64,000 nt of DNA from Siphonodentalium dalli (taxonomy: Eukaryota > Mollusca > Scaphopoda > Gadilida > Siphonodentaliidae). Position 1 is the first letter of the stretch. Each line of letters opens with the position of its first letter. Made by a program: the position numbers and the translations under genes. The notes below the pieces were generated by a model. It searched no databases. It was given only the letters and a program-made list of their open reading frames with translations, and was not told the origin of the DNA. Below, one piece after another: positions 12,901-27,900 of this stretch. Where the stretch lies: NCBI GenBank assembly GCA_032622095.1, contig CP136066.1:98415319-98479318 (forward strand). Direction: 5' to 3'.

Positions 12901-15900
12901 TATGAACAATGTGTACATGCAAATGGATCTGAATGACAATTCTTAAACCTGTACTACTTTTAACACATAAAGGGTTATTCGAGTATGTAAGGGCTTCTTT
13001 TTGGAATAAAAGCACTCCCGAGAATATTTCAACGAGAGATGGAGAAATGTTTTATTGGTGTTCCCAAAACAGTTGTGTTTCTTGATGACATTTTCGTATC
13101 TGATCTAATAGGGATGAACATAACACACATTTGCAGGAAGTGTTGCATTCTAAAGGATTTGGGTCTTAAACGGGGCACGTGCTTATTTGTTTAAGATTTG
13201 GGTCACCAAATTAGTCATGAGTGAATTCAGTTAAAGCAGTTAAAGAAACTCCGAGTCCAAAAAATGAGGATGAATTAAAAACTTTTTTAGCACTGGTATA
13301 TTTTGCTAAATATCTGCGCACAATTAGAACCAGTTCACAGATTGTTGAGAAAAAGTCAAACATGAAAACGGACGGTTAAGCAGGACAATTGTTTGAAAGA
13401 GATTAAGCAATTGTTATGTCCCACACATCTTTTGGTCACGGCTTAGGCTCGGTATTATCATATCGTGACTCTGATGGAAATGAACATCTGATAGCATATG
13501 CATCACACACAGGAAATAATGGGAATGCGGATGTGTTGAGTAGATTACCATTGACCATTAAAGCAGCAAAATTTCAAAACCAGAAGAAATTGTTATTTTG
13601 TTTGAATACGTTGATTGAAAGTATATGCTTTGATTAAGTCATCTGACATTGAAATAAAATACCTCAAGATATCCAGTTCTGTCCAAGGTGAAGGATATGA
13701 TTTTGGGAGGTGATTGGTCAATGGCTAACAAAAATGTAGAAATTGAACCATATATAAGTAGGAAAAGTGGGCTCAGCATTAAATCAAGTTGTATACTCTG
13801 GGGTATGGTACCAGATTGGGTATAATTTTTGTCACTGTTGCATGAGTGTCATCCGGGTAATATGTCAATGAAATCATTGGCATGATCATATGTGTGATGG
13901 CCTAACATGGATAAAGAAATGAAATATTTGTCAAGAAATGTCATATTTGTCAGGTAAAGTCCAGCTGGAAACCCATTGCTAATGTGGGAGTGGCCTAAGA
14001 CTGGGGTAGAGTCCATATAGATTTTTCCAGTCCGTTTCGCAAAAATTATGGTAGAAGTGCATGTGCATTTGATATGGCTAGAGGATATGCCTATGCGCTC
14101 GATCACAACGGTGAATACCATTGAGTTCTTGAGAGAAATCTTCTCCCGTTCAGTTCAGTTTACCAGTTTCAGTTCAGTATAGTACCATATAATGATAGTA
14201 CATTCACCAGTTATCTATTCCAAGATTTTCTCAAAAGAAAAACAATATTAACCATGTGACGAGCGCATCGTTCAAACAAAGTTCACTTATTACTTCCCGG
14301 GATCCGTAATGAATCTCTGCACCGGCCGAATCTTCCTGACCGAATCTTCCCTAAACCGAAAATTACCTAGCTGAATCTTCTCTCGGACGAATCATAAGTC
14401 GTTTAAAATTATGCCGAGTTAGGGCTGGTTGGTGGGTGGGTGGTTGCTTTGTGGGGCCTTGGCATGTACTACATATACCGGCACAGGCAACTCGGTGTGG
14501 TATGGGGCATTTCTACATGAATATAGGATACTAACTTACCGATGCCCCATGATTCCGTGCTGTTGCCTTCTGAGTTGAATGCAATCATTCCCGGTGAATT
14601 TTTGTAACCGGCACTAGAAGCGTTACTGCCTAACGCTTTAGTACTCATAGGGAAATCCAATGTAGCAGCACCGATCTGGATTTCAAAGGACGGACCTATA
14701 AGGAAATATTCAGCAATTAGTGATTTAGTTCATAGTACTTAGTGTCAAAACTCTAAAAACTCTAACTAAAAGAAACAAAATATAACAAAAAAACAATAAA
14801 AACAGAAAAAAAACGGGTGAATAAAAACACTAAAATAATTTTATTTAACTCCTATGGAAACGCACACAACTACCACGCCGACTTCGTGGAAATAAGGCGT
14901 GATATATTGGGTCCATTTTCGATAAACTTATTATGTAGGTTCCCGGGTCTGACAAATGAATATCAGGTAGAAGAACATTTTAAATCAATCGAAAGAAATT
15001 TCATTTTTGGCGACTTGATATACGAAATATGAAATGAAGTTATCCGGTCGAAAATGTTTTAGATTTAGTTTTTGTTGTCGAAGAACCAAGTTGCTTTTAG
15101 CCGCATGTCACCAGAACAGAAATTGACACCACCACAATAATACTTAATCATATATAGAAGATTGTCACATGGATTTTTCAATGCGAAGCATGCATGTGCG
15201 TCGACGCCATATTGTAGGGGATGTCCTATGTAGCGGTTCTAATGAGAAAGATGTCGTAATGTTTCAGACCATTGAACGCGATCAATAGTCTGGGTTCGCT
15301 CATAATGTATCATCATTATGCATGTGGATCTTTAAGCAGATTATAATATAATTAGAATTCAAACCTGCTTCTAGAACTCTGATTTGGAAATACCCCGTTT
15401 TCTCGGTCAGTGGATCCTTCGTATATTGCACCACAGAAATCGCCGTCTCCTTGGGTCGGAGATACACTCTCGCCCCACCATTCCGCTCGAACTTGGGGAA
15501 TTCCAATAACTCCATAAACCGGAAATCCTGGTATAGATCAACAGTAGATGATTGGAAGCTAACATGATCATTTGGTGGTACCACGGGTGTAGGAAATGTC
15601 ACTTTTACGACGTCACCTGCAATATTAGAGAGCCTATACATGTATATATCTGAGGATCTAGACCACCAGTTACAGCAATTATTAACGTATTTATTTAAAT
15701 GTCAGTTTGCATTATTATTGGCTTTGTCCGACCTAGATACCACACATTTATTATATGCTTCCCCACTAAATAGTGGGAAATTGCCGCAACGTAAATATCG
15801 TATTTAGTGTCTGGACCGACAGTAAAGGTATAATTTTATTATTCAAATAATTATATCTTCGCTATCGCTTACTTCCGGTAAAATCACAAAATAACAGTGA

Positions 15901-18900
15901 ACGAATATCAATGCGCGACGGAACTACCTGTATGAAAATGATAAAAAAGACTTGTTTTAACTGAAATACCAGTAATGTTATTATTCCGCGATTAGAATGA
16001 CATCTTATTGTTATGTGAGATATTAAATTGGTATCCACACTCATTGCAGCCGGATCTGTGCGTTGCGTTGGCCCTGTGTATAGCGGCTCACCGGCGGGGA
16101 AAACAGTTTTCACCATCGCTCCCGGTCAGGCAAGCGAGTGGGGTGACATTAACGCCGCGTAGAGGGCGATAATTTGTTAATATGTCCACAGATTAGCTTG
16201 TAATTTGAGTATAGAAGTTTGTTCCATTTATTGGAAAATGTGGCCAATGTTCAAATAGAAAATCGTTTTATCTTACAATTCTGGCAAGTGTGTGATAACT
16301 ATTCAGAAAACCTACGATGTAGACACTTTTCTGAGTGCGTGTATATCTCGTTTATACAATGGCACCAAATCCCAGTTCAATATGCCCATATTTCATGGAA
16401 AAAATTCAGACCAACATGCATGTCATATCCTGAAATTATGGCGCATTTATAGCACTTATATGACTTGCATATAACACCAAAACATTTGTTATGATTGTGT
16501 GTAGAGGGTTTTTGATTTACGATTATCTGCGATTTTTCTCCAACTGAACAGCAGTGACAGGATTTGCGTGCCCGCCCGAAGGGTGGCAGGAGGACGGTGG
16601 TCGGCTCATCCGAAGATCGCCCTTACGCCCCTGACTTGAATTTTCTTTGGACTTGTAGGTACCATCTATCTAGGTCGTGGCTCAGGAGGGTCAGGTGAAG
16701 TGGGATTCTAGCTGTTAAGGGATTTTTTCTTTTTCTTTTTCTTTCTCTTTTTGACTTCCTTTCGTTTCTTCTTTGGTGGTGACGACTCACAGGATGATGA
16801 TTCTGGAGATGATGGTGGTAAATTGGCGAAAATTATTTCTTCAATGGTGCTATCTAAACGTCTGGATGGGTCATATTGGTCTTCCCAGTCTGTGTTGCTT
16901 CCTCTCATGGATCCGGCGGCTTCTGCTTTGGTTGAGGGCGAAGTCTCCGGCTCGGTATATTCCGGTGTCTTCGGAACGAAGTCAGAGGGGTCCTCGTCTT
17001 AGTTTTTAGTATCCTCGTCTGGCCGTGATGGTGGTTGTAATTCCATCCCCTGGGCAGACTGAACCGGGATCTCAGCTGTATGGGCGGAGTCGACTGGTGA
17101 AGTTTCCGTCGACTTTTTCGCTTTCCATGCTGCGAGTCTCTCGGCATCTCTCTTTTTTCTCGATGGTGTTTTCTTCTTCTTCTTATTTTTCACCTTCTGT
17201 CGAGGCTTCCGTGCTGATCTGGTATTATCCGATCCACTCCCGATAGGGAGCCCTGAAAAGGGCTTTGCCGGCTGGACTGGAAATCCAGAATCAACTGGTA
17301 TCCGCCTTTGTGAGCGTGGAGTGACCAGCTCAGACAAGGCGTGACATGTATGGCGTCCAGCATATTAGTGACACTAATTGGTATTAGCGGTGGCGAGTTC
17401 ATCCTGAGAGGTGGCGATCCGAGCTCTCTGGAGGTCCGACTGCTAATGATGACAAACTGAACATCCAAACTGCTCAACCAATATACGGCCGATCACAATC
17501 AAGCCCAGACCACTTGTATCGTGAATGCAAGTTGTAGAAAAAGAGCACAACGCCAACGCCATCATATTCCACACGTAGACATGATGATAGGTCATTGTTC
17601 CAAGCAGGGGGGGGGGGGGTGTTGATGAAGATCAATTATACATTTCCACACATATGTTCCCATTCTGTTCGTATTTCTGGTCCTATACGCATACCTATAC
17701 AAAACCATATGTATATTTTCAATGCATCAATGCATTCGCAGATGAACAACGATCTGTTTCGTATATAAATGATGGAATTACATACGGGACATTGATAGAA
17801 TTGGGAATTGGTACATTGCCTAATCTAGGTTTACTTATTCATTTAGCTGGATGGGGAAGGAATAATGGATATTAATTGCATACAATAACATTTATAATTG
17901 TAAGTAAAAGACTCTGTCTCATATAAAGATATATAAACTTGATATATGATGATAAACATATATATGGACACTTTTCCTTTTAAAATCATCAAAGTCCCAC
18001 TAAAACGTCACGACTGTGGTCGGTGCTAAAAAGGTCTTGTCGAATTGTAACTATACACTGTCGTAGACAAAAATATAATCTACATAAAAATATTAAACTC
18101 TCAATACAAAACCTTATTTAAGCTCTCTTTAAATATAGAGAACCAATGTACAAATTCGCGCCATAACATTCACGCACCAATAGTCGGATGCATATTTGTG
18201 TGTACTGTCGGATGAATATGAGTATAGGCCTACTACCTTTTGTTGTGAATCCTACTTTCGGATAGAATCCGCCTAGCGGTTGTTTCCTACAGCGCTTGTA
18301 AATGACTGATCCGTTTTTGGTGAAATAGACGACGACCAATAATGATTGGAATATCTCTGATGACGTCAGATCCGGTGGGAACACGAGGCCACACCCGAGC
18401 CTATCGCCGACAGTACACTTCCACTTCTCGTCCACACAATCTGTAAACAAGACATGCCCGACAAGAAAACCATAGTCAGAAACGGTAACGCCTTCAGGAT
18501 CATATTATTAGGCATATATCAAAGATATTGGAGCTTTACTTTAGTGATTGTGAAAATGCATGGGTATATAGGTAACGGCTATGTAGTTCATTATATGTAA
18601 TATTTTTGTATGTGTGTATATAGTGTGCAATTAGTGAGAAAGCATGTGAAAACATTTTTTTTTAATGGGACGTGCCAAATTAAAGTTATGATAATTATGA
18701 AATAATTACACACCATGTATGTGTTCACAAAGGGCGCACACGTTCCAATTGGTTGAAATGTTCATTTCCAAAAATGAATCGGCCATTGCATTGATACACC
18801 AATAACCACACCCCCATTGCCAAAAAAGTAACAAACGCCTTAAGTGACGATTGACACGTTATTATGTTGACGGGCTGCCAGCCCACGACAAATACAATAA

Positions 18901-21900
18901 AATATTTTCTCGGTTCTCTTATACGACATTTGAATTGTTTTCTGCTGACATGTATCTTTTCTTTGTTATTTGTTCTAATTTCTATTGCAATAGAGGTCTG
19001 AATAGTGGATGATATAGTATGCAGAATAACAATCAGGTCAAGATTGTCGAACTTCGTTACATGGTTCAAGTACGCAAATACCGAGTACGTTTTAATCACA
19101 TTTAGTAAATCACATCCTATGACAGGGACAGCTATGCTTTTCAATATACACCAAAAGAGGGCATAAAGTGACAGTGGCGAAATATATGTCACGTGGTACT
19201 TGTCACGCATTTGGTATATTAAATACACAGAGTCGCACATGACGCATCATAATGGTGTGTAGATGCTTCGAACACAATGTAATGTCATGTGACTTTTGTG
19301 AGAGAAAAAAACACCTAGAAATGAGCCGCTTTTTGTCACATGTTTGTGATGTACTTACTGCATTTTTATGTGCGACCGTCGCATCCCACACCGAGACAAG
19401 CGTGAAGGTATATTGCTGGTGCTATTGTTAATTTTGGAGAAAATTTCCCAATATTACTATTAGTTAGTGAAGAGACATAGAATGAAATTGCCATACCTAT
19501 TTATTTCTTACATCACCGACTATATTCTTATAGGCAATCCCTTTCAAACCATACATATATAAGTATCACTGGGGTTGCGGTTGACGCAGTTAAACGCAAC
19601 CGATTTCAAAACTTTTTTGAAATCGTTTGCGTTTAACTGCGTCAGCCGCAACCCCGGTGGTACGTTGATTGTGCCTATAACCCGATAGTCGCATGCATGA
19701 ATTGTGTTCGTCAATTAGCCTATATACATCAAAACGAATTAAACTTCATTGGGAAATCCACTAATTTTAGATAAATCCATGTTGTTTGTCTGATGGCTAT
19801 CGTGGTAATTCAATCTTAAATAGTGTATAGTGGAGAGGCTATTTAATGTAGCTCACCTCGTGTTTCACCACTATCGTGATAAATACCACCATCGTCACCA
19901 TGGTAACCTATCGTGCCCGAATCCCATCCTGGCATTCTGAATTTGTCTGTCCATGCTGCACTCAGACCGAGGCCCTGTCCACATTCTTCGTCCTCTCGTG
20001 ACAAAACTTCAATCTCGAAGTATGAACATTCTGAAATTGAAGGGCGAACGAGGAAATTAATTAACTTGTTAACAAATTAATTAAGGTCCAGGCCGCATAT
20101 ATACAGCTTCTAGGTTCAATGGGTTGCCGTTGAGGATTTGTCATTCAAATTCATTTATACGAAGAAAAAAAATCTGTATCGGTAAATAAAACTCATGATT
20201 GCATAGTTGCCATATCAATATTGGCTGAAGTGTCACTGACACTTTCATTTTAATAATCAATCATGTCAGAGTGAAAGTACACCACGTACACATAGCTGTT
20301 TCCATGAAACGTGTATTATTATTTTTGTAGTAGTTATGCTGTTAGGGGGTAGACTATTGTCAGTAAAATGATTATTATATAGTGTTCATTAGCACGTATA
20401 CTTGTACATGTAACACAAAATCGTGTTGGTTTTTCTAGGCTGCAACATTGAGCTCACCGGTATCAAGGGGCCTTGGCGCCTGGATGCTATATGCTAAGCG
20501 TTCTTTCTCGTCGTAACCGAGGAGAGTCAGTTTGTTTTCGCCGTTGTCCTTCCCGATATACTTGAAACCGTGCCAGTTTGTCATCAAATCCTGTAAAAAC
20601 ACGAAAATCTCATAAATATATCAGTGAGCATGGACTTGGCGAGAGGCCGAGTTATGAGAGGGCGAGTCCAACTTTGGTAAAAATTCTCAACAGTTGAAAA
20701 TTCAACGAGTGACACAACATCGCGGTTGAAATAGGTTATACTTTTTCTGATAGTTTGGTTTTCCAACCAGAATTTAGTGTGTAATTTGTTGTTTTTAGAT
20801 GAAATCAGACGTCCATGATTTTCCAACTTTCGGTAAAATATTCGGACTGAAAGGACCATCAGCTGGGAATTTTCCAACCACATATAGGAGGTGTACGTAT
20901 GCAACGCTTGAATAGTTGAGGTACTATAGCTGGAATTGTCCAACAACATAAGGGGTGCATGCTTGGAAATTCTAAGACTTGCAAGAAAGAAAGTGTGTGA
21001 TCAAATCTAATGTTATAAATGGTGATGTTCTAAGCGAATCATTCATTTGTAGTCTTAAAATGTATGGCTATTAATGACTTACCTTCACGGTCAAATTAAT
21101 TATGGGCCGAATTGTCTCAGAATGTTTCGCCATGCTCCCCTTACCAACACACGACACCACGTTTATCTACATTATTGTTCCAGAAATGTGTTTATGTGTG
21201 GTGTGAATCTTGTGATTTTTAACCAGCAAAAAAAAACGAAAAATTTCAATACTAAACCTGTTCCAAAGTTAAGTTGTCTCCCGTGACTTGTGGCCATTCC
21301 ACTGTCAGTTCTGCCGTTCCCCTGGACACGCCGATAGAAGCATAGAGCTGGTCCGGTCCGACGCCAATCCACTGTCTGTACACTATTACTCCGTTCTTGA
21401 AGAAGTTGATGACTGATTTTTCTGGGAATATTCTTTCCACATAACACATTACCGTGTCTCCTGAAAAAACATTCATTTATTACAATCTACATAATTATAG
21501 CCTGTGTGTGTACACTAAATCGTGTTTGGTGATTGGTCAACTGGGAATTGGGTAATATTTGCTTTTCATATCTCAATAAAACAGACCATAACACGAACTA
21601 ACGTCACTTCGTGTTGACCTATATATGACTAAATGCGCAGATCAAATGATGGACGTGCTTTTTTGAGTGGGTGGTCATAGACTATAATAGATCGATAATG
21701 CAATGGTAATATTGGGTTAACTCACATAGCTGCATGGTAATTATCGAAAGTGCTGACATATTCAGGAAAATAAATTGAGCTAAGTTTATAGAAATTACAG
21801 TAATGAAAAAGCTGAAATAAGTGTAGTGTGAGTGTTTTATTGAGGGGTATAATATACACCTTTCAATAAAACACTCAAACTACATTAATTTCTGAAATTA

Positions 21901-24900
21901 CACCAGGGCTAGCAAAGCTGGTCATGGCCGAATATTGTCTTTTTAATATACTCCCAGAATCACTCTAGTCATCTACTCGACTTCTCATATCTCGGAAGGC
22001 CATACTAGTATGCGGTTTATCCCAAGTTATGTCATAACCGTCATAAATATTTCTATTTTACTATAGTAAAAAAAACATAATTTAGGCCTACCATAGTAAA
22101 AAAAAAACACTACTATATATCCCGTATACAAAAAAACATAGTTTCCTAAATAAAAAAAACAATAGTTAATTAAAAACCATAGTTAAGCAGGATCATAACA
22201 AACAGCCATCGCTAAAATTCAGTTGAGACTGAATGTAAAATGTTGGTTTAGATTTTTGGTCTTTAAGTTCGAAAAGTCTATATATGGAAGCACATGCCGA
22301 CTGGAACTGCTAACTTTATGCCAGTCATAGGAAGTTTTAGCCATTTAGTTTTAGTGTTAGTTGTGTTTGCCCGATAGCACGAATACACGAATCGATTATG
22401 TAGCCATTTTCTGGTTTCGCAGATAAACATACCATTGTAAATACGAATTGACGTTATATGCGTTTATCAGACATTCATGTGTATAGAAGACGTTCACAAC
22501 CTACACGGTTGTTTAATATTTCGTGTTGATTTTCCGGTGTATATCAATTGACCAAGTGTTTAACTTACTGTACCAATATCCAATCACAAGTGTTTGTAGC
22601 AATTGTCTCAACACCCAATTTATAAGAACAACGTACACATATGCAAGCAGTACAAGTGATTGCACGTGTAAGCATTTTTCCATCGGTTGTTAGATAGCCT
22701 GCTGGGGGATTATAATACTAACTTAGTGGCCCAATTCAGTACACCATGCATGTGGATTAAGTTCTCCCTATTGTAGGGATAGAGTTCACTAAACTACATA
22801 AATTATATGTGCATGCGTTACACCTGATATTCCAAATGAGTTAAATATACGTGGAATTAGCATCAATGGTTGTAGTTATCTGCTGTATCTGATCATGTTC
22901 CACAGCAATACAAATCTCAGCCTGTTACAGAACCTAATCTTAAACGAGGCGTTTATTCAATGGCCATTAAAATAGCCATATTGGCGTTTAAGCAATATCA
23001 TGTTCCTGGTTTGCGTGTCTCGAAATCAGAGTGTCGGAAATCTTTCACACATAAATGGCGCCTTCTGATTGGTTGCGAGATGTGTCATATATATGGGGTA
23101 TTGTTGTGCTATATTTAGCATACTACTATATCAAACTCGCATGCAAAAAAGCAATGATCAGGGACAGCATATATACTGAAATGTATCCAAACTTAAAATA
23201 TTAATGTGAACACCTTTGTTCACATGAAGGAATGACGTCAACTTGCGGAGTGGCCACATTCGGTTGAATTCACTTTGTGGTAAAGTTTCGGGTTTTCGTG
23301 CATTCAAAATTAAAGCTAAATACTGCGCGTTTCAGTTTATTAACTTAGATTTCAACACAATCGTGTGACGATTATGTTTCTCCTAAACTAAAAAAAATTC
23401 TCAGTAAAAAGAGTTGAACTTGATTTCTATGTGAACGTCTTTTGAAGGGACTTATGGACAGTCAGCAGTTGGTGTTGGTATATGATACGATTATGTAGTT
23501 CGAATTGTTCATAAAATATAATCAATAGATCATGTCGTGTTGACTATACGCGGGTATATAGTTCCCATTGGGGTGGGTAGTCCATTCCGCTTCGCGTCGT
23601 GAACTATACCACCCCACTATAGGCACTAAACCCGCATATATATAGTCAACTCCAAGCCATGCTCTATTATTAACTATAAACTTTATTCAGACTCATGCAC
23701 TGTAAAATATTGATAATGCTATGTCGAAAGAAAATAACAATATATATAATTATTAAACATATTAGCAGCACAAACCTTTGCCATATGGATTGTCTGAGTG
23801 GAGCCCCGGTCCTCCAGTGAATACTCCACCAGTATCACTCACATATCTCACGTTGTTATTGGAGAACCACTGAGGCTTCCCAAGGTAGCATTTAGGATTC
23901 ACTCCAAACATGAGGAACGCCCCTGAAGGAAGAAAAATCAGGTCTGTGTCGGGAACTTACATTAATGCCCTAAATAATCGACTCCTTAACCACAGCAGAA
24001 TTATGGGTAATTTTTCAGGATTTAGTCGGGAATATGGCTTGTTGACATTCGTCGGAAAGCTTTGCTAAGGAGTCGATTATTTATGGCATTAGGTACGTCA
24101 GTGTTTGCTCGAAAATACATCGCGGCAGCAATTTAAACATTCGTTTTTTTCTATATTTTCCAAATAAAAAACCGCCGATATCGAACAGATTTGTTTGAAG
24201 GAAATTTTGGCGTTTAACTCTTTACCCAACAAAACGGCCAAAAACGCCCAAATAAAGCTTCAACAGCCTAAAATATCTTCGGTCTGTCTCAATAACACCA
24301 TACAAATATGGATATCATTGGAACCGGTTCATTGACCACATTGTGATGGTTACAGTTATGCCCTGTGCCAATGCATTCTCTTATATATGCGAGTCGACCA
24401 TAGGTCGCCTCGCATATATAAGAGAATGCATTGGCCTAAAAAATAAAAAAATTTAACTCTTTTTACCATTTTTTCTTACATTCTTTAACAATTTTATAAT
24501 ATTTTCTTACATTTTTTAACAATTTTTATAATATTTTTCTACATTCTTTGACAATTTTATCATTTTTAATATGTGTTAAGCCAATGCATTCTCTTATATA
24601 TGCGAGGCGACCTATGGTCGACTCGCATATATAAGAGAATGCATTGGCACAGGGCCGTTCTGTTGGGTAAAGGGTTAAATTTCACAACCTGGACATTGTA
24701 ATGGTTGTAAAAGTCACGCGAACACTTACATCTTACGAGCTGGTGTGTCCGACTTCGTCCGGGCTATTTAGGAATTTCTTTGCGAACAACGTTGAAAAGT
24801 ATTAGGAGAAACATAAATCAAATAAACATAACAAAATCTATATAAAATTAATTATTGAATTCTATTACACGAACCGACTATTATTCCAGTCATTAAAGCC

Positions 24901-27900
24901 ATTTTATAATGAAAGTGTCAATGACACTGTAGCTCAACTTAGGTAGGGGAATAATTTAATGGTTGACAGTAAATGGAGGAATAGGAAAGGTGCTAATTGA
25001 AATGTCTAACCTGCGCCAAAGGATTTAGTGATGCAAAGAGTAAAATACAAGATGGCTGCTGGTGGCCATTTTTTTTGGCCAATTGACCCCAAAAGGACTC
25101 GTTCCCATCTACGTATAATTGTTAACATCCATGACAAATTTTATGAAGATCTGACCAAAGCTACGACCTACAAATTTCATGATGTCAGATCAGACGAACA
25201 GTACGACCTGTAGACCGCGCCAATGGATTGAATTTTGAAATCCAAGATGTCGCTGGCAGCCATGTTTTTGACCGAATGACCCCACAATGATTCGTTCCCA
25301 TCTACATGTCAATGTCAACATTCATGACAAATTTCATAAAGATTAGACCAAAGGTACAACCTGTAGCCCGTGCCAAAGGATTTAGTCATGCAAAGAGTAA
25401 AATCCAAGATGGCTGCTGGCTGCCATGTTTTTTGGCCGAACGACTCCAAAATCACTCTTTCCCATCTACTTGTCATTGTTAACATCCATGACAAATTTCA
25501 TGATGTTCCGATCAAAGCTACGACCTGTAGCCCGCGCCAAAGGATTTAGTCATGCAAAGAGTAAAATCCAAGATGGCTGCTGGACGCCATGTTTATTGGC
25601 CGAACGACCCCAAAATGACTCGTTCCCATCTACATGTCAATATTAACATCCATGACAAATTTCATGATAATCAGACGAACAGTACGACCTGTAGCCCGCG
25701 CCAATGGATTGAATTTTGAAATATAAGATGGCCGCCAGCGGTCATGTTTTTTGGCCGAATGACCCCACAATGATTCGTTCCCATCTACATGTCAATGTCA
25801 ACATTCATGACTAATTTCATAAAGATTAGACCAAAGGTACAACCTGTAGCCCGCGCCAAAGGATTTAGTCATGCAAAGAGTAAAATCCAAGATGGCTGCT
25901 GGCGGCCATGTTTTTTGGCCGAACGACACCAAAATCACTTGTTCCCATCTACATGTCATTATTAACATCAATGACAAATTTCATGATGATCAGGCGAACA
26001 GTAGATCTGTAGCCCGCGCCAATGGATTGAATCTTGAAATCCAAGATGGCTGCCAGCGGCCATGTTTTTTGGCCGAATGACCCCAAAATGACTCGTTCCC
26101 ATCTACATGTCAATGTCAACATTCATGACAAATTTCATAAAGATCAAACCAAAGGTACGACCTGTAGCCCGGGCCAAAGGATTTAGTCATGCAAAGAGTA
26201 AAATCCAAGATGGCTGCTGGCGGCCATGTTTTTCGGCCGAACGACACCAAAATTACTCGTTCCCATCTACATGTCATTATTAACATCAATGACAAATTTC
26301 ATGATGATCAGGCGAACAATACGATCTGTAGCCCGCGCCAATGGATTGAATCTTGAAATCCAAGATGGCTGCCAGCGGCCATGTTTTTTGGCCGAATGAC
26401 CCCAAAATGACTCGTTCCCATCTACATGTCAATGTCAACATTCATGACAAATTTCATAAAGATCAAACCAAAGGTACGACCTGTAGCCCGGGCCAAAGGA
26501 TTTATCATGCAAAGAGTAAAATCCAAGATGGCTGCTGGCGGCCATGTTTTTCGGCCGAACGACACCAAAATTACTCGTTCCCATCTACATGTCATTATTA
26601 ACATCAATGACAAATTTCATGATGATCAGGCGAACAATACGATCTGTAGCCCGCGCCAATGGATTGAATCTTGAAATCCAAGATGGCTGCCAGCGGCCAT
26701 GTTTTTTTGCCGAATGACCCCAAAATGACTCGTTCCCATCTACATGTCAATGTCAACATTCATGACAAATTTCATAAAGATCAGACCAAAGGTACGACCT
26801 GTAGCCCGGGCCAAAGGATTTAGTCATGCAAAGAGTAAAATCCAAGATGGCTGCTGGCGGCCATGTTTTTCGGCCGAATGACCCCAAAATCACTCGTTCC
26901 CATCTACATGTCATTGTTAATATCCATGACAAATTTCATGATGTTCCGATCGAAGCTACGACCTGTAGCCCGCGCCAAAGGATTTAGTCATGCAAAGAGT
27001 AAAATCCAAGATGGCTGCTGGCGGCCATGTTTATTGGCTGAACAACCCCAAAATCACTCGTTCCCATCTACATGTCAATATTAACATCCATGACAAATTT
27101 CATGATGATCAGACGAACAGTACGACATGTAGCCCGCGCCAATGGATTGAAATCTAAGATGGCCGCCAGCGGCCATGTTTTTTGACCGAATGACCCCACA
27201 ATGATTCATTCCCATCTACATGTCAATGTCAACATTCATGACAAATTTCATAAAGATTAGACCAAAGGTACAATCTGTAGCCCGCGCCAAAGGATTTAGT
27301 CATGCATAGAGTAAAATCCAAGATGGCTGCTGGCGGCCATGTTTTTTGGCCGAACACCTCCAAAATGACTTGTTCCCATCTACATGACAGTGTTAACATC
27401 CATGACAAATTTCATAAACTTCCGACCAAAACAACGACATGTAGCCCGCGCCAATGGATTGAAATCTAAGATGGCCGCCAGCGGCCATGTTTTTTGACCG
27501 AATGACCCCACAATGATTCGTTCCCATCTACATGTCAATGTCAACATTCATGACTAATTTCATAAAGATTAGACCAAAGGTACAACCTGTAGCCCGCGCC
27601 AAAGGATTTAGTCATGCAAAGAGTAAAATCCAAGATGGCTGCTGGCGGCCATGTTTTTTGGCCGAACGACACCAAAATCACTTGTTCCCATCTACATGTC
27701 ATTATTAACATCAATGACAAATTTCATGATGATCAGGCGAACAGTAGATCTGTAGCCCGCGCCAATGGATTGAATCTTGAAATCCAAGATGGCTGCCAGC
27801 GGCCATGTTTTTTGGCCGAATGACCCCAAAATGACTCGTTCCCATCTACATGTCAATGTCAACATTCATGACAAATTTCATAAAGATCAAACCAAAGGTA

